From Anaerolineae bacterium (GTDB lineage: Bacteria; Chloroflexota; Anaerolineae; Promineifilales; Promineifilaceae): a stretch of DNA of 64,000 nucleotides. Below the pieces are notes generated by a model. That model made no database searches. It was given only the letters and a program-made list of their open reading frames with translations, and was not told where the DNA came from. This document shows, piece after piece, positions 14,737-23,851 of this stretch; position 1 is the stretch's first letter; each line of letters starts with the position of its first letter. A program made the position numbers and the translations under genes. The DNA lies in the NCBI GenBank assembly GCA_020848035.1, contig JADLAX010000007.1, positions 37,577 through 101,576 of the forward strand, given 5' to 3'.

Positions 14737-15444
14737 ATGAATCAAGTGAAACGAACGGTAGAGCAGATATACGGCAGCGATAATGAGCTGAACCGTCTGG
14801 CTTTGCGGATTTTGGAAGTTCATCCGCAGGCCGACATCATGCAGGAGGATGGCTGTCTGTATATGGCCCAGATGTCTCTGGCCACCGGGGCGTATGCGCT
14901 CCCGGCCGAACTGGGCGAAATCCAGGTGTGGCTGGATGAAGGTGGCAAGCTCGTCTTCATGCTTGGCTATGCTTATCACCAGCGGGTGATGGACAGCCAG
15001 GGCGGTGGGATGTGGTGGCCAACGCCACGCGAAATGACCGCCGCCGAGCGCATTCAGAACAAGGTGCTTGGGGAGGATGTTGGTTATATCTGCGGTCTGA
15101 TCCGGGCCAAGGATATGCGATGGTTGACCAGTTTGGGTATTCCCGCAGCAGACGTGATTGACAACGCGAAATACGTGGGAACGGCCGTTGTGACCGCTGA
15201 CGAAATGGCGAATAAAAAGCCGCCCATTGCCCGCACCTGGGCGTCGGTGGGGCTGCGCCGGGCGGGTAAGGATGCCATGTCACGGGCTTTCGGGACCAGT
15301 ATTCAGGCGTTTGTTATTGAGGCAGCGCCGCCGGTGCAATCAGCGCCCGTCTCTCTGCCTGTGCCAGTTAAAGGAGCCGATCAAGCGCCCGCGTGGGCAC
15401 CTATGACATCGGCTGATATTGATGACATGTTTTCTTATGGGTGA
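14737..15444 (+). CDS. Hypothetical protein, possible single-strand annealing protein
   Basis: A 235-residue protein with the shared start block ACGGAGGTTAGACCAAACC. The first 160 residues are mixed alpha/beta with a GGKLVFMLGYAYHQR strand segment. The pattern RTWASVGLRRAGKDAMSRAFG near residue 180 resembles the helix that ends the core of RecT/Erf-type phage annealing proteins. The C-terminal 45 residues are Pro-rich and end in acidic DIDDMFSYG, like a protein-interaction tail of single-strand DNA proteins. It precedes the sliding clamp gene. The annealing role is tentative. Confidence 0.4.
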   Translation: MNQVKRTVEQIYGSDNELNRLALRILEVHPQADIMQEDGCLYMAQMSLATGAYALPAELGEIQVWLDEGGKLVFMLGYAYHQRVMDSQGGGMWWPTPREMTAAERIQNKVLGEDVGYICGLIRAKDMRWLTSLGIPAADVIDNAKYVGTAVVTADEMANKKPPIARTWASVGLRRAGKDAMSRAFGTSIQAFVIEAAPPVQSAPVSLPVPVKGADQAPAWAPMTSADIDDMFSYG

Positions 15445-15492
15445 GATGGCCCAGCTGTGGGCGGACTTGTCTAAAAAAACTGGAGGCTTGTC

Positions 15493-16632
15493 ATGAAATT
15501 TAGTACGAATCGCGAATCCCTGATTGATGTTTTGAAGAAGTTACGGCCGTTTGTGTCCACGCGCAGCCTGCTGCCTGTTTTGCAGAATGTGCGGGTGGAA
15601 GCATTTGAAGACGGCCGGGTGAATCTGACGGTCACCAACCTGGAAGTGATAGGGGCCGCAATGGCTGGTGCAACGGTGGACGCACCTGGGGCCACCACGC
15701 TGCCTTACACGCTCCTGGTGAGCGTGCTGGGCGAAATGATGGGGGAGCAGGTGTCGTTTTCGCCTGACGAGGGTGAGCGCACCCTGATCCAGTCTGATTT
15801 GTCTGAAAGCTCTCTGGCGGGCCTTCCCGCAGCGGAGTTCCCCAAGACGGATTTCGTGATTACCGACGCTTCATTTTCCTTCCCTGTGACGGCGGCATGG
15901 CTGAAGCAGCGCTTCAACCAGGTTCTGTTTAGTGCGGCCGGTGACGATACGCGACCGGTTCTGTGTACGGTGCTGTTCCGGGTGGTTGGTGGCAAGTTAA
16001 CAATGGCGGCTACCGATGGATTCCGCCTTACGCTGATTGATGCCCCAGAAGCCTTTGGTGAAACGGCCGTTCCCAACTTTGAAGTGATCTTCCCCGCAGC
16101 GCAAATGGCGGGAATCTTGCAGATGCTCGAAGGCGATGTAACGGTAACCGTTAACTGCAAGCGGGTGAAGTTTGAGACGGCGACGGCCACGGCCGTGCTG
16201 CAAGTGCCTGACTATGACTACCCTGATTTCAGCCCCATCATTCCAACGCGTGTGCTGACCATGTTTACTTTGGAGCGTGCGCGGGCCATCAGTGCGGCGC
16301 GGTTGGCGATGGTGATTGCTCATCACAACGACGGTCCCGAGGCGATCACGCTGGAGCATGAGCCGGTGGATGGGGAGGCGGGGTGGTTGGCCATGTCTTC
16401 GGTGATTGCGTCGGTGGGGGCAAACGAGGCCCGCGCCACGCTCATTTCGGCTGAGGGCAACCAGTTTTCAACGATGGGGGTGAATGGGGGGTATCTGCTG
16501 GATGCGCTAACTCATGCGCCTGATGGTGATATCCAAATCCGTACCACCAATCCGGTAGAGCCAATTGTTATTCGGTCGGTTAATGATGCGACGTGGCAGT
16601 GCATCATTATGCCGCTCCATTTGAAACGTTAG
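15493..16632 (+). CDS. dnaN: DNA polymerase III beta sliding clamp
   Basis: A 379-residue protein of the normal DnaN length with three repeated clamp domains. It begins MKFSTNRESLIDVLKKLRPF and ends CIIMPLHLKR, the usual C-terminal MPxR-like strand. AVTDGFRL-like and PAxxMAGI-like segments are present (AATDGFRLTLID, FPAAQMAGIL). The clamp tethers polymerase at the fork. An element-encoded clamp suggests a replication module partly independent of the host. GGAGG lies 10 bases before the ATG. Confidence 0.93.
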   Translation: MKFSTNRESLIDVLKKLRPFVSTRSLLPVLQNVRVEAFEDGRVNLTVTNLEVIGAAMAGATVDAPGATTLPYTLLVSVLGEMMGEQVSFSPDEGERTLIQSDLSESSLAGLPAAEFPKTDFVITDASFSFPVTAAWLKQRFNQVLFSAAGDDTRPVLCTVLFRVVGGKLTMAATDGFRLTLIDAPEAFGETAVPNFEVIFPAAQMAGILQMLEGDVTVTVNCKRVKFETATATAVLQVPDYDYPDFSPIIPTRVLTMFTLERARAISAARLAMVIAHHNDGPEAITLEHEPVDGEAGWLAMSSVIASVGANEARATLISAEGNQFSTMGVNGGYLLDALTHAPDGDIQIRTTNPVEPIVIRSVNDATWQCIIMPLHLKR

Positions 16633-16638
16633 TCCAGT

Positions 16639-16685
16639 AGCGGGACGGTGCTGCCAGCCCGGCAGCGCCGTCTCGCTCTTTTTAC
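16639..16685 (+). terminator. Intrinsic terminator after dnaN
   Basis: AGCGGGACGGTGCTGCC pairs with GGCAGCGCCGTCTCGCT and is followed by CTTTTT. It ends the clamp transcript just before the next shared start block at 16691. Confidence 0.8.
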
Positions 16686-16709
16686 TTTTTACGGAGGTTA
16701 GACCAAACC

Positions 16710-17081
16710 ATGAACGATGATTTTGACTTTGAACGATATGCCAATGTGTCCATCAGCATGAATCTGCTTTTGCCCCAGGATTATGTGGCGATGGTCGGTG
16801 CGAGTTTGATTGGCGAGCTGGCCACTGCGGTGGGGGCGGGGAAACTGCCTGTGCAGCTGACGATTTCGTTGGCCACCACCGGCAGTCCGTCTGGGGTGCC
16901 ACAGGTGATCCGGGATATGTGGCTGGCGCGCATTGCTGAGGATGAGGGCCGGGTAACGGCCGTTTCTCGCCTGGCGGCGGATTTGGACGTGGATGAGGAA
17001 GGGAAGCTGACCCGCTCATTTTTGGTGTGGCCAGTGGGCACGCCTATTGGTGATGTTGAAGCGTGGATTGAGAGTGTTTAA
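16710..17081 (+). CDS. Hypothetical protein
   Basis: A 123-residue acidic protein with the shared start block ACGGAGGTTAGACCAAACC. It has hydrophobic stretches (LLPQDYVAMVGASLIGELATAV) but no clear membrane span, and a C-terminal WPVGTPIGDVEAWIE. Not recognised. The following gene starts two bases after its stop, so both are in one operon. Confidence 0.65.
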   Translation: MNDDFDFERYANVSISMNLLLPQDYVAMVGASLIGELATAVGAGKLPVQLTISLATTGSPSGVPQVIRDMWLARIAEDEGRVTAVSRLAADLDVDEEGKLTRSFLVWPVGTPIGDVEAWIESV

Positions 17082-17083
17082 CC

Positions 17084-17458
17084 ATGAAATGTCAATTTTG
17101 CGACGAACCATTTATTACTGACATGACCGGCGTAAATGTCTGCCAGAAGCATTACGAGGCGATGCTGTTGGCCAGTCGTGTTACTCGTCAGGGCAAGGCG
17201 CTGACGTTGAGCAACGTTCAACTGCTGCTGGCCCGGCAGCTCACCAGATTCGCTATCCAGATGGATGAGCTTGAGACGTACCTGAAAGAGGCATTGGGGC
17301 CGATTGAGGTCGGTGAACCGCTGGACCCCGTTGCGATCTTCTCTGATCTGGGCGGCTTCTTCTGGTCTGACTCCAAGAAGCGCGCGGGCTTCCGGTCTCA
17401 TCGGGGCAGTCGTGTCTTTGGGGCACTATTTCCTGATTGGGAGGCGTTTGTTATTTAA
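17084..17458 (+). CDS. Small protein with N-terminal zinc-finger-like Cys/His cluster
   Basis: A 124-residue protein. CQFCDEPF at residues 3-10 and VCQKHY near residue 20 give a C-x2-C ... C-x2-H set typical of a small zinc module. The rest is helical with an amphipathic middle. Function unknown; likely nucleic-acid or protein binding. It follows the preceding gene at once. Confidence 0.6.
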   Translation: MKCQFCDEPFITDMTGVNVCQKHYEAMLLASRVTRQGKALTLSNVQLLLARQLTRFAIQMDELETYLKEALGPIEVGEPLDPVAIFSDLGGFFWSDSKKRAGFRSHRGSRVFGALFPDWEAFVI

Positions 17459-17576
17459 GCATTTTGCAGCTGCACCGCTGGCGCCGACTTTTGGGGTCCA
17501 TCTCTGGGGGAGCGGTGCAGCACAGCCTGCGGTCGGGGCGAGCGCCTCGGCCCAGGCTTTATTGAAAGGAACGAAC

Positions 17577-17801
17577 ATGAACCAAACAGATGAAAAACCG
17601 ATGAAACCAAAATGGTTTGTGATAGTTGAAATAGCTTTGTCGTTTGTGCTGCTGTACGTGTTGCTAATAGGGTTCAGGGCATTGGCCAATGCCCTGAAGC
17701 TGTTCGGAATTCCGCCGATGTGGGCCATGCTTTTGGCTTTGGTCATCTTTCTGGCAGTTATCCACGGAATCATCTTGCCCAATTGGAAGACGAAGAAATG
17801 A
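17577..17801 (+). CDS. Small two-span membrane protein
   Basis: A 74-residue protein with AAAGGAACG before the ATG. Two hydrophobic segments (WFVIVEIALSFVLLYVLLIG and MWAMLLALVIFLAVIHGIIL) are joined by a short loop; both ends carry Lys. The size and topology fit small phage membrane proteins such as holins, but no lysis genes are adjacent. It overlaps the next start by four bases. An inverted repeat GCTGCACCGCT/AGCGGTGCAGC lies in its leader at about 17469-17521. Confidence 0.65.
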   Translation: MNQTDEKPMKPKWFVIVEIALSFVLLYVLLIGFRALANALKLFGIPPMWAMLLALVIFLAVIHGIILPNWKTKK

Positions 17802-18403
17802 GCACACGCACGGAGGATCTGTGGACGCCAGAGCAGGAGGCTTTACTGAGGCAGGAATACGGCCGTATCCCGCGGCGGCAGCTTGCAGAAAAGCTTGGTC
17901 GCAGCGAGGTCGCGATTAAGATGCGCGCCCGGGTGCTGCGCGTTCCCTCTCCACGCACTTGGCAGCACATCATGCTGTCCACTGTGCTGACTTACGCACT
18001 GGGTTTTGGCTGCGAAAAGTCGGTGAGAAACCTGATGTGCAAGGGGGTCTTTCCGGTTCACTATGTTTATTTGGGCAACACTCGGGTGCCTGCGGTGAAC
18101 ATCAAGCGGATGCAGCAATGGTTGGGAGACCCAAACAACTGGTACTGCCTGGATGTAGATCGGATTGTGGACCCTCGTTACCAGTCTGTCGTGCGCCTGG
18201 CGCGCCGACAGTGGAATGACGAGTGGCTGACCGTTGGGCAGATTGCCGAGCTGATGGGGTATTCCCAACAAGGTATCAACAAGCTTATTCATGGGGGAGC
18301 ACTTCCCGCAAAGCGCCACAACAACTGGCACGTTCTAAAAAGCGATGCCCTGAAAGTAAAACGCATTGTACAGCAAGGGGGTGGGTGTTGGAGCTACACG
18401 TAA
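17798..18403 (+). CDS. Helix-turn-helix DNA-binding protein, paralogue of the gene at 26960
   Basis: A 201-residue protein. The N-terminus is a Myb/SANT-like or GcrA-like helix-turn-helix (LWTPEQEALLRQEYG ... LAEKLGRSEVAIKMRARVL). A second DNA-binding-like segment near residue 150 is WLTVGQIAELMGYSQQGINK. The middle region WLGDPNNWYCLDVDRIVDPR is closely matched in the protein at 26960 (WLTDPMNWVYFPVETVTDPR), so the two are paralogues. Likely a transcriptional regulator or DNA-structuring protein. Confidence 0.65.
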   Translation: MSTRTEDLWTPEQEALLRQEYGRIPRRQLAEKLGRSEVAIKMRARVLRVPSPRTWQHIMLSTVLTYALGFGCEKSVRNLMCKGVFPVHYVYLGNTRVPAVNIKRMQQWLGDPNNWYCLDVDRIVDPRYQSVVRLARRQWNDEWLTVGQIAELMGYSQQGINKLIHGGALPAKRHNNWHVLKSDALKVKRIVQQGGGCWSYT

Positions 18404-19530
18404 TTTCACGGGCGGCATTAGATTTGGTGGACCGGCTATATAAGGCGGCCACTACCCAGGCGCTGCGGTATGGGTGGGCAACATTTTCTTTCAAGTTTGT
18501 GCTGCACATTGATGAATGGTCACCGGCCAGCGTGGTGGTTAAGAAGCTGGATCCGGGTGAACCAACTGTGCTGTGCGTTGATGGGGCTGAATGCCCGCTG
18601 AACTGTGAAGGTGGACGAAATGCGGCGGCGATGCTGCTCATGCTGGCGGCGTGGCCGAAGGAAGGCGATGCGATGATTGAAGAAACGGCAAGAGGTGAGG
18701 CAGATCCGGCAGACGGCCGGGGTGATTATGGATTGCAGTGGTTGTGGAGCGGCTATGCTGGCCAGAATGTAAACGGCCGCAGCCGCCAGACTACCACTAC
18801 TTACCGGGCCGTCATTGATGTTGAGAGTGTGCCTGCTGCGGAAGAGCTGGTCCAGCAAATGGAGGGAGCCGGTTACCGTCTGGAGGATCGGACGCTGGAT
18901 GCAACGATGCGTGAGGATTGGCGGGAAGGGGAGGGGACCACTGTCACCTACGGTTTTCAGCACTCGATGAAGTTTGTAGAGGGGAACGCCGCGCTGGTGG
19001 CGCGGGTGCAGTCGGGATGGTTTTTGACGGTGATGGAAGCAGTTGGAGCGGCAACGGCCGTTGTCACCGACATTTGGCATCGCGGCGGCCTGGTTCCTGG
19101 TGGGAAGGGGCAGCTGAACAAATGCAAGCGTATCGGCCGGGAATTGTGGCAGCAGCACGGGCACCTGGTGGGCTCGGACAGGCCGCAAGTTGTGGTGCCC
19201 TACGAGACGCGAGGTGGCCGCGGTGGGTGGAAGGTCAAGACGGCACGCCGGGCGTTTACTCCAGGCGAGTTGCTTGATGCACCCAAAACAAAGCAGCGCC
19301 TGGCAGGCATTCGGGTGCAGGTGGAGATACCTGCAGGCGGGCGCGACTGGGCGGAATTTGGAGAGCGGTTCGTTCGACTTCGCCCGGATGGCAAGGTGGA
19401 GATGCGCCATCTGGCTTATGCGATTGACGTGGTGGGCGAGTGGGCGATTCTACGAAACTCTAGCGGCCCTCAGTATCGAATCCCGGTAATGGAGTGGAAC
19501 CGCCTCCAGATAAAGGCGAAGCTGCAATGA
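18385..19530 (+). CDS. Large hypothetical protein
   Basis: The reading frame extends to 19530. I place the start at the GTG at 18385, downstream of AAGGGGG; a TTG at 18388 is an alternative. The 381-residue protein is mixed alpha/beta with a central tract rich in Gly and Arg (GLVPGGKGQLNKCKRIGREL) and several Cys. No family was recognised. It overlaps its neighbours on both sides, so it is part of the operon running from 16.7 to 21.4 kb. Confidence 0.6.
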   Translation: MLELHVISRAALDLVDRLYKAATTQALRYGWATFSFKFVLHIDEWSPASVVVKKLDPGEPTVLCVDGAECPLNCEGGRNAAAMLLMLAAWPKEGDAMIEETARGEADPADGRGDYGLQWLWSGYAGQNVNGRSRQTTTTYRAVIDVESVPAAEELVQQMEGAGYRLEDRTLDATMREDWREGEGTTVTYGFQHSMKFVEGNAALVARVQSGWFLTVMEAVGAATAVVTDIWHRGGLVPGGKGQLNKCKRIGRELWQQHGHLVGSDRPQVVVPYETRGGRGGWKVKTARRAFTPGELLDAPKTKQRLAGIRVQVEIPAGGRDWAEFGERFVRLRPDGKVEMRHLAYAIDVVGEWAILRNSSGPQYRIPVMEWNRLQIKAKLQ

Positions 19531-20351
19531 ACGCTCACTCTTACGCTGCCCGTAAGGATGCTATGCCGCGCGATTTGCGGATCAGTAACCCAGATAGCGG
19601 CAAGCTTTACGATGTGGAGCCGGAAGCTTTTGAAAGGTTCAAGAGGATTTTAGCGGAAAAGGAAACCGCCTCGGCGCGGACAGTTAAAGGAGCAAACATG
19701 AAAAGCGAAGCAGGTCAAGTTGATTTATCAATTTATCCAGATGAGGTTGTCGCGGCAGCTAAGGTTGAGGCAGCCAAGCCGGACAAGCGCGCTCGTCGAT
19801 ACGGCGATGTGTTCACACCAGAAGTGGTCGCAGTCTGGCAGGCGTGGAAGGATACGGACGGCCGTTCTACGGCCTGGATTGGCAAAAACAACGGGCTGCT
19901 AGAAGTGCCGGAAACCGTGGTGCATACCTATATGTTTAAGCACAAGCAGGAGGCTGCTGCATTGCGCAGCCAGAAGAAGAGCCAGGAGACGGCCGTGCCT
20001 AGCGTTGCGCCGAAGGCTGAGCCGGTTGCGGTGGTGGAAGAAACGGCCGTTGCAGATGAGGTTGAGGAAGCCGCTGCGGTTGAGCCGCCGATGGTGGAGG
20101 ATACGGCCGTTGCGGATGTTCTGCCGCTGGATGACGCGGCGGGGGACGATGCAGCGATGCCTGTTCAGTCAGTTGAACCCTTTGTGCCACGACGTCCAGA
20201 TAATTTACCGGATTTTCTGGACCGGGAGTATCGGCCGGTGCCCAGGGTGGGGGATACGCTGGGCAATCTCATCCGCCTGCTGAATGATGAGCGGGTAACG
20301 ATTGAGGGTGAGGTTGATTTGCGGTTGAACATTAAGTTTGGGGGGAAATAA
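19527..20351 (+). CDS. Hypothetical protein with low-complexity C-terminal linker
   Basis: A 274-residue protein whose ATG overlaps the previous stop. An in-frame ATG at 19698 has a much better ribosome site (AAAGGAGC) and could make a 217-residue product, so two forms are possible. The C-terminal half contains repeated TAV/Glu/Pro segments; each TAV is written by the ACGGCCGTT palindrome, so the motif has shaped this linker. Not recognised. Confidence 0.6.
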   Translation: MNAHSYAARKDAMPRDLRISNPDSGKLYDVEPEAFERFKRILAEKETASARTVKGANMKSEAGQVDLSIYPDEVVAAAKVEAAKPDKRARRYGDVFTPEVVAVWQAWKDTDGRSTAWIGKNNGLLEVPETVVHTYMFKHKQEAAALRSQKKSQETAVPSVAPKAEPVAVVEETAVADEVEEAAAVEPPMVEDTAVADVLPLDDAAGDDAAMPVQSVEPFVPRRPDNLPDFLDREYRPVPRVGDTLGNLIRLLNDERVTIEGEVDLRLNIKFGGK

Positions 20352-20352
20352 G

Positions 20353-21417
20353 GTGCAGCAGACGATACGGCCGTTCACCGACGAGCAGATAAAAGCCTTC
20401 GTTCCCCGCATCGCCATGCGGGATCTGCGGGAGATTGACGAGTGGTGCCTGCACAGCGGGCACGGCGGTTTTGACCACATGATCCGAACGGCAGCCAGAT
20501 GGGGCATCGACCGCGTGGAAGCCACCCTGATGTCTTACGGCGCTGGAACCCAGACCAACGTGCTGTTGGCCCTGGCGGCTTACGCTCACAAGTTCGAGCC
20601 AGGCCAGCCCGGCCACCTTCCGGTGGACTTCTGCATGTTCGCCAACGTCGGCGACGATGGGACCCCGTGCGAGTATCCCGAAACCATTGATTACATGGAA
20701 CGCATTCTGTACGCCAGCCCGATTGCGATGGTGAAAGTCTCGCCAAGCCTCTGGAACACAAGCCTGCCAAACGATGGCGGGTTGTTCGACATCTTCCTGG
20801 AGCGGGAAACTATGCCTTTTCGGATGTTTCGCGGCTGTACAGACAATTTCAAGATTCAGCCACAACTGAAATCTCTGGACTGGCTGCACGCTCACGTCAT
20901 GAGGGAGCATGGCATCTATCTACAGTTTCGGCAGGTCATTGGCTATTCAGTGGGCGAGGAGGATCGTGTCAAGAAGTTTGACACCGGACGGCCGTACATC
21001 CGGCCCTGGTTCCCGCTGATCGAATGGGGATGGGGCCGCGAGGAGACCGTCGCCCGCTTTGCCTACCATCTGCCCGACGTGGCCCAGGCCGTGGGCCTGC
21101 CTGAACGCTCAGGATGCTGGTTTTGTCCTTTTCAGCGCCGGGGCACCATTGACCCGGTAACACTGGAGCCTACGCCGCGCAGCTGGACCGCCTTGTACCA
21201 GCAGCACCCAGACCTGTTTGCTGCCGCTGTCGAGATGGAAGATCGGCAGAATGCTAGACGGGTGTCGGAAGGAAAAGCGCCTGCCTATTTGTATGGTAAT
21301 AAGCCGCTTGAGTATTGGGTAGGCGACAAGTTTATGACAGTCCAAATGGGCTTTGATTTTGACGAAGGTGAGCGCCATGGTGATGACACTTGCTCATCTT
21401 GGGGATGCTTTCGATGA
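20353..21417 (+). CDS. Phosphoadenosine-phosphosulfate-reductase-like (PP-loop) protein
   Basis: A 354-residue protein starting at GTG. SYGAGTQTNVLLALAAYA near residue 65 is the PP-loop of the PAPS reductase/ATP pyrophosphatase family, with Gln in place of the usual Asp-Ser. CWFCPFQRR near residue 255 is the Cys pair common in phage members. Such phage enzymes are often annotated as PAPS reductases, and related DndC proteins act in DNA phosphorothioation, but no dnd partners are visible here. Likely an ATP-dependent activation step of unknown substrate. Confidence 0.7.
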   Translation: MQQTIRPFTDEQIKAFVPRIAMRDLREIDEWCLHSGHGGFDHMIRTAARWGIDRVEATLMSYGAGTQTNVLLALAAYAHKFEPGQPGHLPVDFCMFANVGDDGTPCEYPETIDYMERILYASPIAMVKVSPSLWNTSLPNDGGLFDIFLERETMPFRMFRGCTDNFKIQPQLKSLDWLHAHVMREHGIYLQFRQVIGYSVGEEDRVKKFDTGRPYIRPWFPLIEWGWGREETVARFAYHLPDVAQAVGLPERSGCWFCPFQRRGTIDPVTLEPTPRSWTALYQQHPDLFAAAVEMEDRQNARRVSEGKAPAYLYGNKPLEYWVGDKFMTVQMGFDFDEGERHGDDTCSSWGCFR

Positions 21418-21422
21418 AAAAG

Positions 21423-21537
21423 GCTTGCAAAGGCACCGTAACGCGCCTTATTTCACGCCAGCGCTGGCCAATATCACATCATAAACGCCCTGGCGTTTTG
21501 GCAAGCCTGGGGCACATTCTCGCAAGCGGGAAAAGGA
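21423..21537. repeat. Intergenic repeat R, copy 2, degenerate
   Basis: TTGCAAAGGCACCGTAACGCGCCTTATTTCACGC and a closing CTCGCAAGCGGG match the R unit at 13304, but the centre has diverged and holds an inverted repeat AACGCCCTGGCGTT. No TAGGAT promoter follows, unlike the other copies. Confidence 0.55.
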
Positions 21538-21545
21538 ATTGACGC

Positions 21546-22115
21546 ATGAAAAAGCCATTTTTGAACCCTATTTTTGAACATTTGGATGAAGATTGCGATG
21601 TTGACATCGTTGAGCGGATGGGTTTCAAGCATGTATTGATTACCCCTGAATTTAGTGATGAAGAGTTTGAGGCATATCAAGTCAACTCGGATTTCTTTCG
21701 CGAGTGGCATTTACCAGAAACAAAAAACGAATTTGTTTTAGCGGGAATGTGGGATACAGATGATGGGCCAGTTGCTCTGTATGTGCAGCCGTTGACGCCC
21801 TTTGCCGAAGAGCTGCTGGCGTTGGGGCTGCGGCACATGCGCACGGCCGAATATGCTACGTTGGCGAAACGGCCGTCGCGCCAGCGGGATTGGGTGGGGA
21901 ATCATGTGCAGCTCAAGCGGAAGGTTGAGAACGGTAATGGAACGGTTTTTCCTGCAGGTCTCATTATGAAGGTTGTGGGGTCTTATCGTGGCCTCACCCT
22001 GGAGACGGTGGAGCTGTACAAGCCCAGCGGGGTCTTTGTGAAGCATAAGATTAGCAGGGTGCCTGTGGATTGGGTTGACCTGGTTGTGGTGCCGTTTGAG
22101 GGTGGCAATGAGTAA
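21546..22115 (+). CDS. Hypothetical protein
   Basis: A 189-residue acidic protein with AAAAGGAATTGACGC before the ATG. The C-terminal 70 residues form a beta-rich region (GNHVQLKRKVENGNGTVFPAG). No family recognised. It overlaps the PolX-like gene by eight bases and begins a tightly packed series of small genes up to 29.9 kb. Confidence 0.6.
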   Translation: MKKPFLNPIFEHLDEDCDVDIVERMGFKHVLITPEFSDEEFEAYQVNSDFFREWHLPETKNEFVLAGMWDTDDGPVALYVQPLTPFAEELLALGLRHMRTAEYATLAKRPSRQRDWVGNHVQLKRKVENGNGTVFPAGLIMKVVGSYRGLTLETVELYKPSGVFVKHKISRVPVDWVDLVVVPFEGGNE

Positions 22116-22722
22116 GGATGTGAAACGGCCGTATGCTCAGGCGCTGCCGTTGGCCCAGGAGGTTGTGGGCAAGTTACGGCCGTACTGTCACCGCATCGAA
22201 ATTGCGGGCAGCCTGCGGCGGCAGCGGCCGGAGGTTGGAGACCTTGAGATCGTGGCCATCCCCAAGTATCAGGTTGGGCTATTGGGGCCAGATTATAAGC
22301 AGCCCAGCGCCCTGGACCTGTTCTTTGAGGGGCATGAAGTCCCGCTGATCATCGGTGGGAAGATGTACAAGAAAGGGCAGCGGGAGCGGCAGAAGCGGTT
22401 TCGGTATCGCGGTTACCAGGTTGACTTGTTCCTGGCGGTGCCTGAGAACTGGGGGCTGATTTATTGGCTGCGCACGGGCAGCGAGCCGTTTGGGAAGTGG
22501 TGTGTGACGTTGAAAGGGTGGGGTGGGGCGATGCCACCCGGTATGCAGAGTAAGGACGGGTTCCTTTGGCGGAATGGTGAGCAGATAAACACGCCAGAGG
22601 AAGTGGATTTCTTCAATGAGTTGGGGTTGCCGTTTATTCCGGTGGAGATGCGGGATAACGGCCGTTGGCATGAGTTTCTGGAAACAGTGCAGCAAGGCGT
22701 GGTTGATGATGGTGGAGTTTAG
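22108..22722 (+). CDS. PolX-family nucleotidyltransferase-like protein
   Basis: A 204-residue protein. AGSLRRQRPEVGDLEIV (about 33-49) is the family X palm motif: Gly-Ser, Arg-Arg and two metal-binding residues around D46 and E48. YQVDLFLAV further on supplies the third acidic residue. Helix-hairpin-helix and fingers domains of full DNA polymerase X are missing, so it is a stand-alone palm domain. It may act in repair or as a nucleotide-transferring modifier. Confidence 0.75.
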   Translation: MSKDVKRPYAQALPLAQEVVGKLRPYCHRIEIAGSLRRQRPEVGDLEIVAIPKYQVGLLGPDYKQPSALDLFFEGHEVPLIIGGKMYKKGQRERQKRFRYRGYQVDLFLAVPENWGLIYWLRTGSEPFGKWCVTLKGWGGAMPPGMQSKDGFLWRNGEQINTPEEVDFFNELGLPFIPVEMRDNGRWHEFLETVQQGVVDDGGV

Positions 22723-22975
22723 TAGCGTCAGGTCCATAAAAATAGCAATCGAAGAGACGAGGAAAGGTCCAACGGCCGTGTTCGCTCGCCTCTCAAGATA
22801 TCGTGGGATAGTGGTGCAGGTGAGCAACGCGCAGACTAGCTTTGGCAACCTCTTTATTAACCCTACGCATACAGATGATTGGATAGAGGTTAGTTGGGGC
22901 GAAGTGTTTACTCAACAACGGGAGACCGTCCCGGCTACAACATTAATTCAACTGCTTACAGGAGAGATGGAATGA
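22709..22975 (+). CDS. Small hypothetical protein
   Basis: An 88-residue protein starting at one of two adjacent ATG codons (22706/22709) inside the previous gene. It is a mixed alpha/beta protein with a SWGEVFT segment. Its stop overlaps the next ATG. No family recognised. Confidence 0.5.
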   Translation: MVEFSSVRSIKIAIEETRKGPTAVFARLSRYRGIVVQVSNAQTSFGNLFINPTHTDDWIEVSWGEVFTQQRETVPATTLIQLLTGEME

Positions 22976-23634
22976 AAGCATATAACTTGTTTATTGAAAA
23001 AGATGAAAGCCCAGACGGAGATTGCCCGTACGTGTTGATTGGCAGCCATGACCCGGCTGACGGCATGGACGGCGCGGTGGCTCATGTATTTGGGGATGAT
23101 GAGGCTGCGGCCGAGAAGCTGGCCCGCGAGATTTTGGACGGGTTGAGCGTGGCCGGTGGCGGGGAATCTGGGGTGCTGGAGGTTAACGAATACCAGCTGA
23201 TGGGCGGCGGCCCTGCTGATGTGGTTGACGTACGCATATTACGGCGACGCGGAAAAGGAGACCAAACCAAATGGGCGGTAGTGTCGGTCGATGTCATCCT
23301 TAACAAAAAGGGGGAATGGGAGACTCGCGGTGTTTTGGACTTTGCTTATTCAGACTTCATGACGTGGGACAAATATCAGCATTGCTATTTCGACACGGTG
23401 GAAGATGCTTTGCGGTGCTGGCAAACGGCCGTTGTGCGCAGTGTGCATGACAAGCCGGTGCAGAAGCAAACGATCCAGTTGGATGACCTGGGGTTTTTCC
23501 GCGAGATTCAGGAGCGCCTAACGGCTGGGGTTGAGCGCCGCGATCCTACGCAAATCGAATATGCGCGCGAGATGATTGCGGATTGGATAGATGAGCTGGA
23601 AGCTGAGAAACGGCCGTCTAGCGATGGCGAGTAA
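22972..23634 (+). CDS. Hypothetical protein
   Basis: A 220-residue acidic protein with GGAGAGATGGA before the ATG. It has a Gly-rich stretch (LSVAGGGESGVLEV) and a C-terminal helix-rich region. Not recognised. Overlaps the next gene by 11 bases. Confidence 0.6.
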   Translation: MKAYNLFIEKDESPDGDCPYVLIGSHDPADGMDGAVAHVFGDDEAAAEKLAREILDGLSVAGGGESGVLEVNEYQLMGGGPADVVDVRILRRRGKGDQTKWAVVSVDVILNKKGEWETRGVLDFAYSDFMTWDKYQHCYFDTVEDALRCWQTAVVRSVHDKPVQKQTIQLDDLGFFREIQERLTAGVERRDPTQIEYAREMIADWIDELEAEKRPSSDGE

Positions 23635-23851
23635 GCGACGTCTTCGTCGGCGGCAATGCACCAATAAGATGCGCCACGCTGATGAGGAAGCGGCCAAGGT
23701 GCATGCGCGGGCTTTGAAGCGTAGTGGCTACCTATGCACCTGGTACAAGTGTGATTTTTGTTCTGGGTGGCATGTGGGCCGGGCTAGCAAAAAACGGCGC
23801 CAGCAGCTGCGGGCCAAGCGCAAACAGAAGATTTTGCAAGGAGATCCATGA
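23624..23851 (+). CDS. Small basic protein with Cys pair
   Basis: A 75-residue, very basic protein (RRLRRRQ at the start, KKRRQQLRAKRKQK at the end) with CDFCSGWHVG in the middle. The composition suggests nucleic-acid binding with one zinc knuckle-like site. Overlaps the genes on both sides. Confidence 0.6.
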   Translation: MASKRRLRRRQCTNKMRHADEEAAKVHARALKRSGYLCTWYKCDFCSGWHVGRASKKRRQQLRAKRKQKILQGDP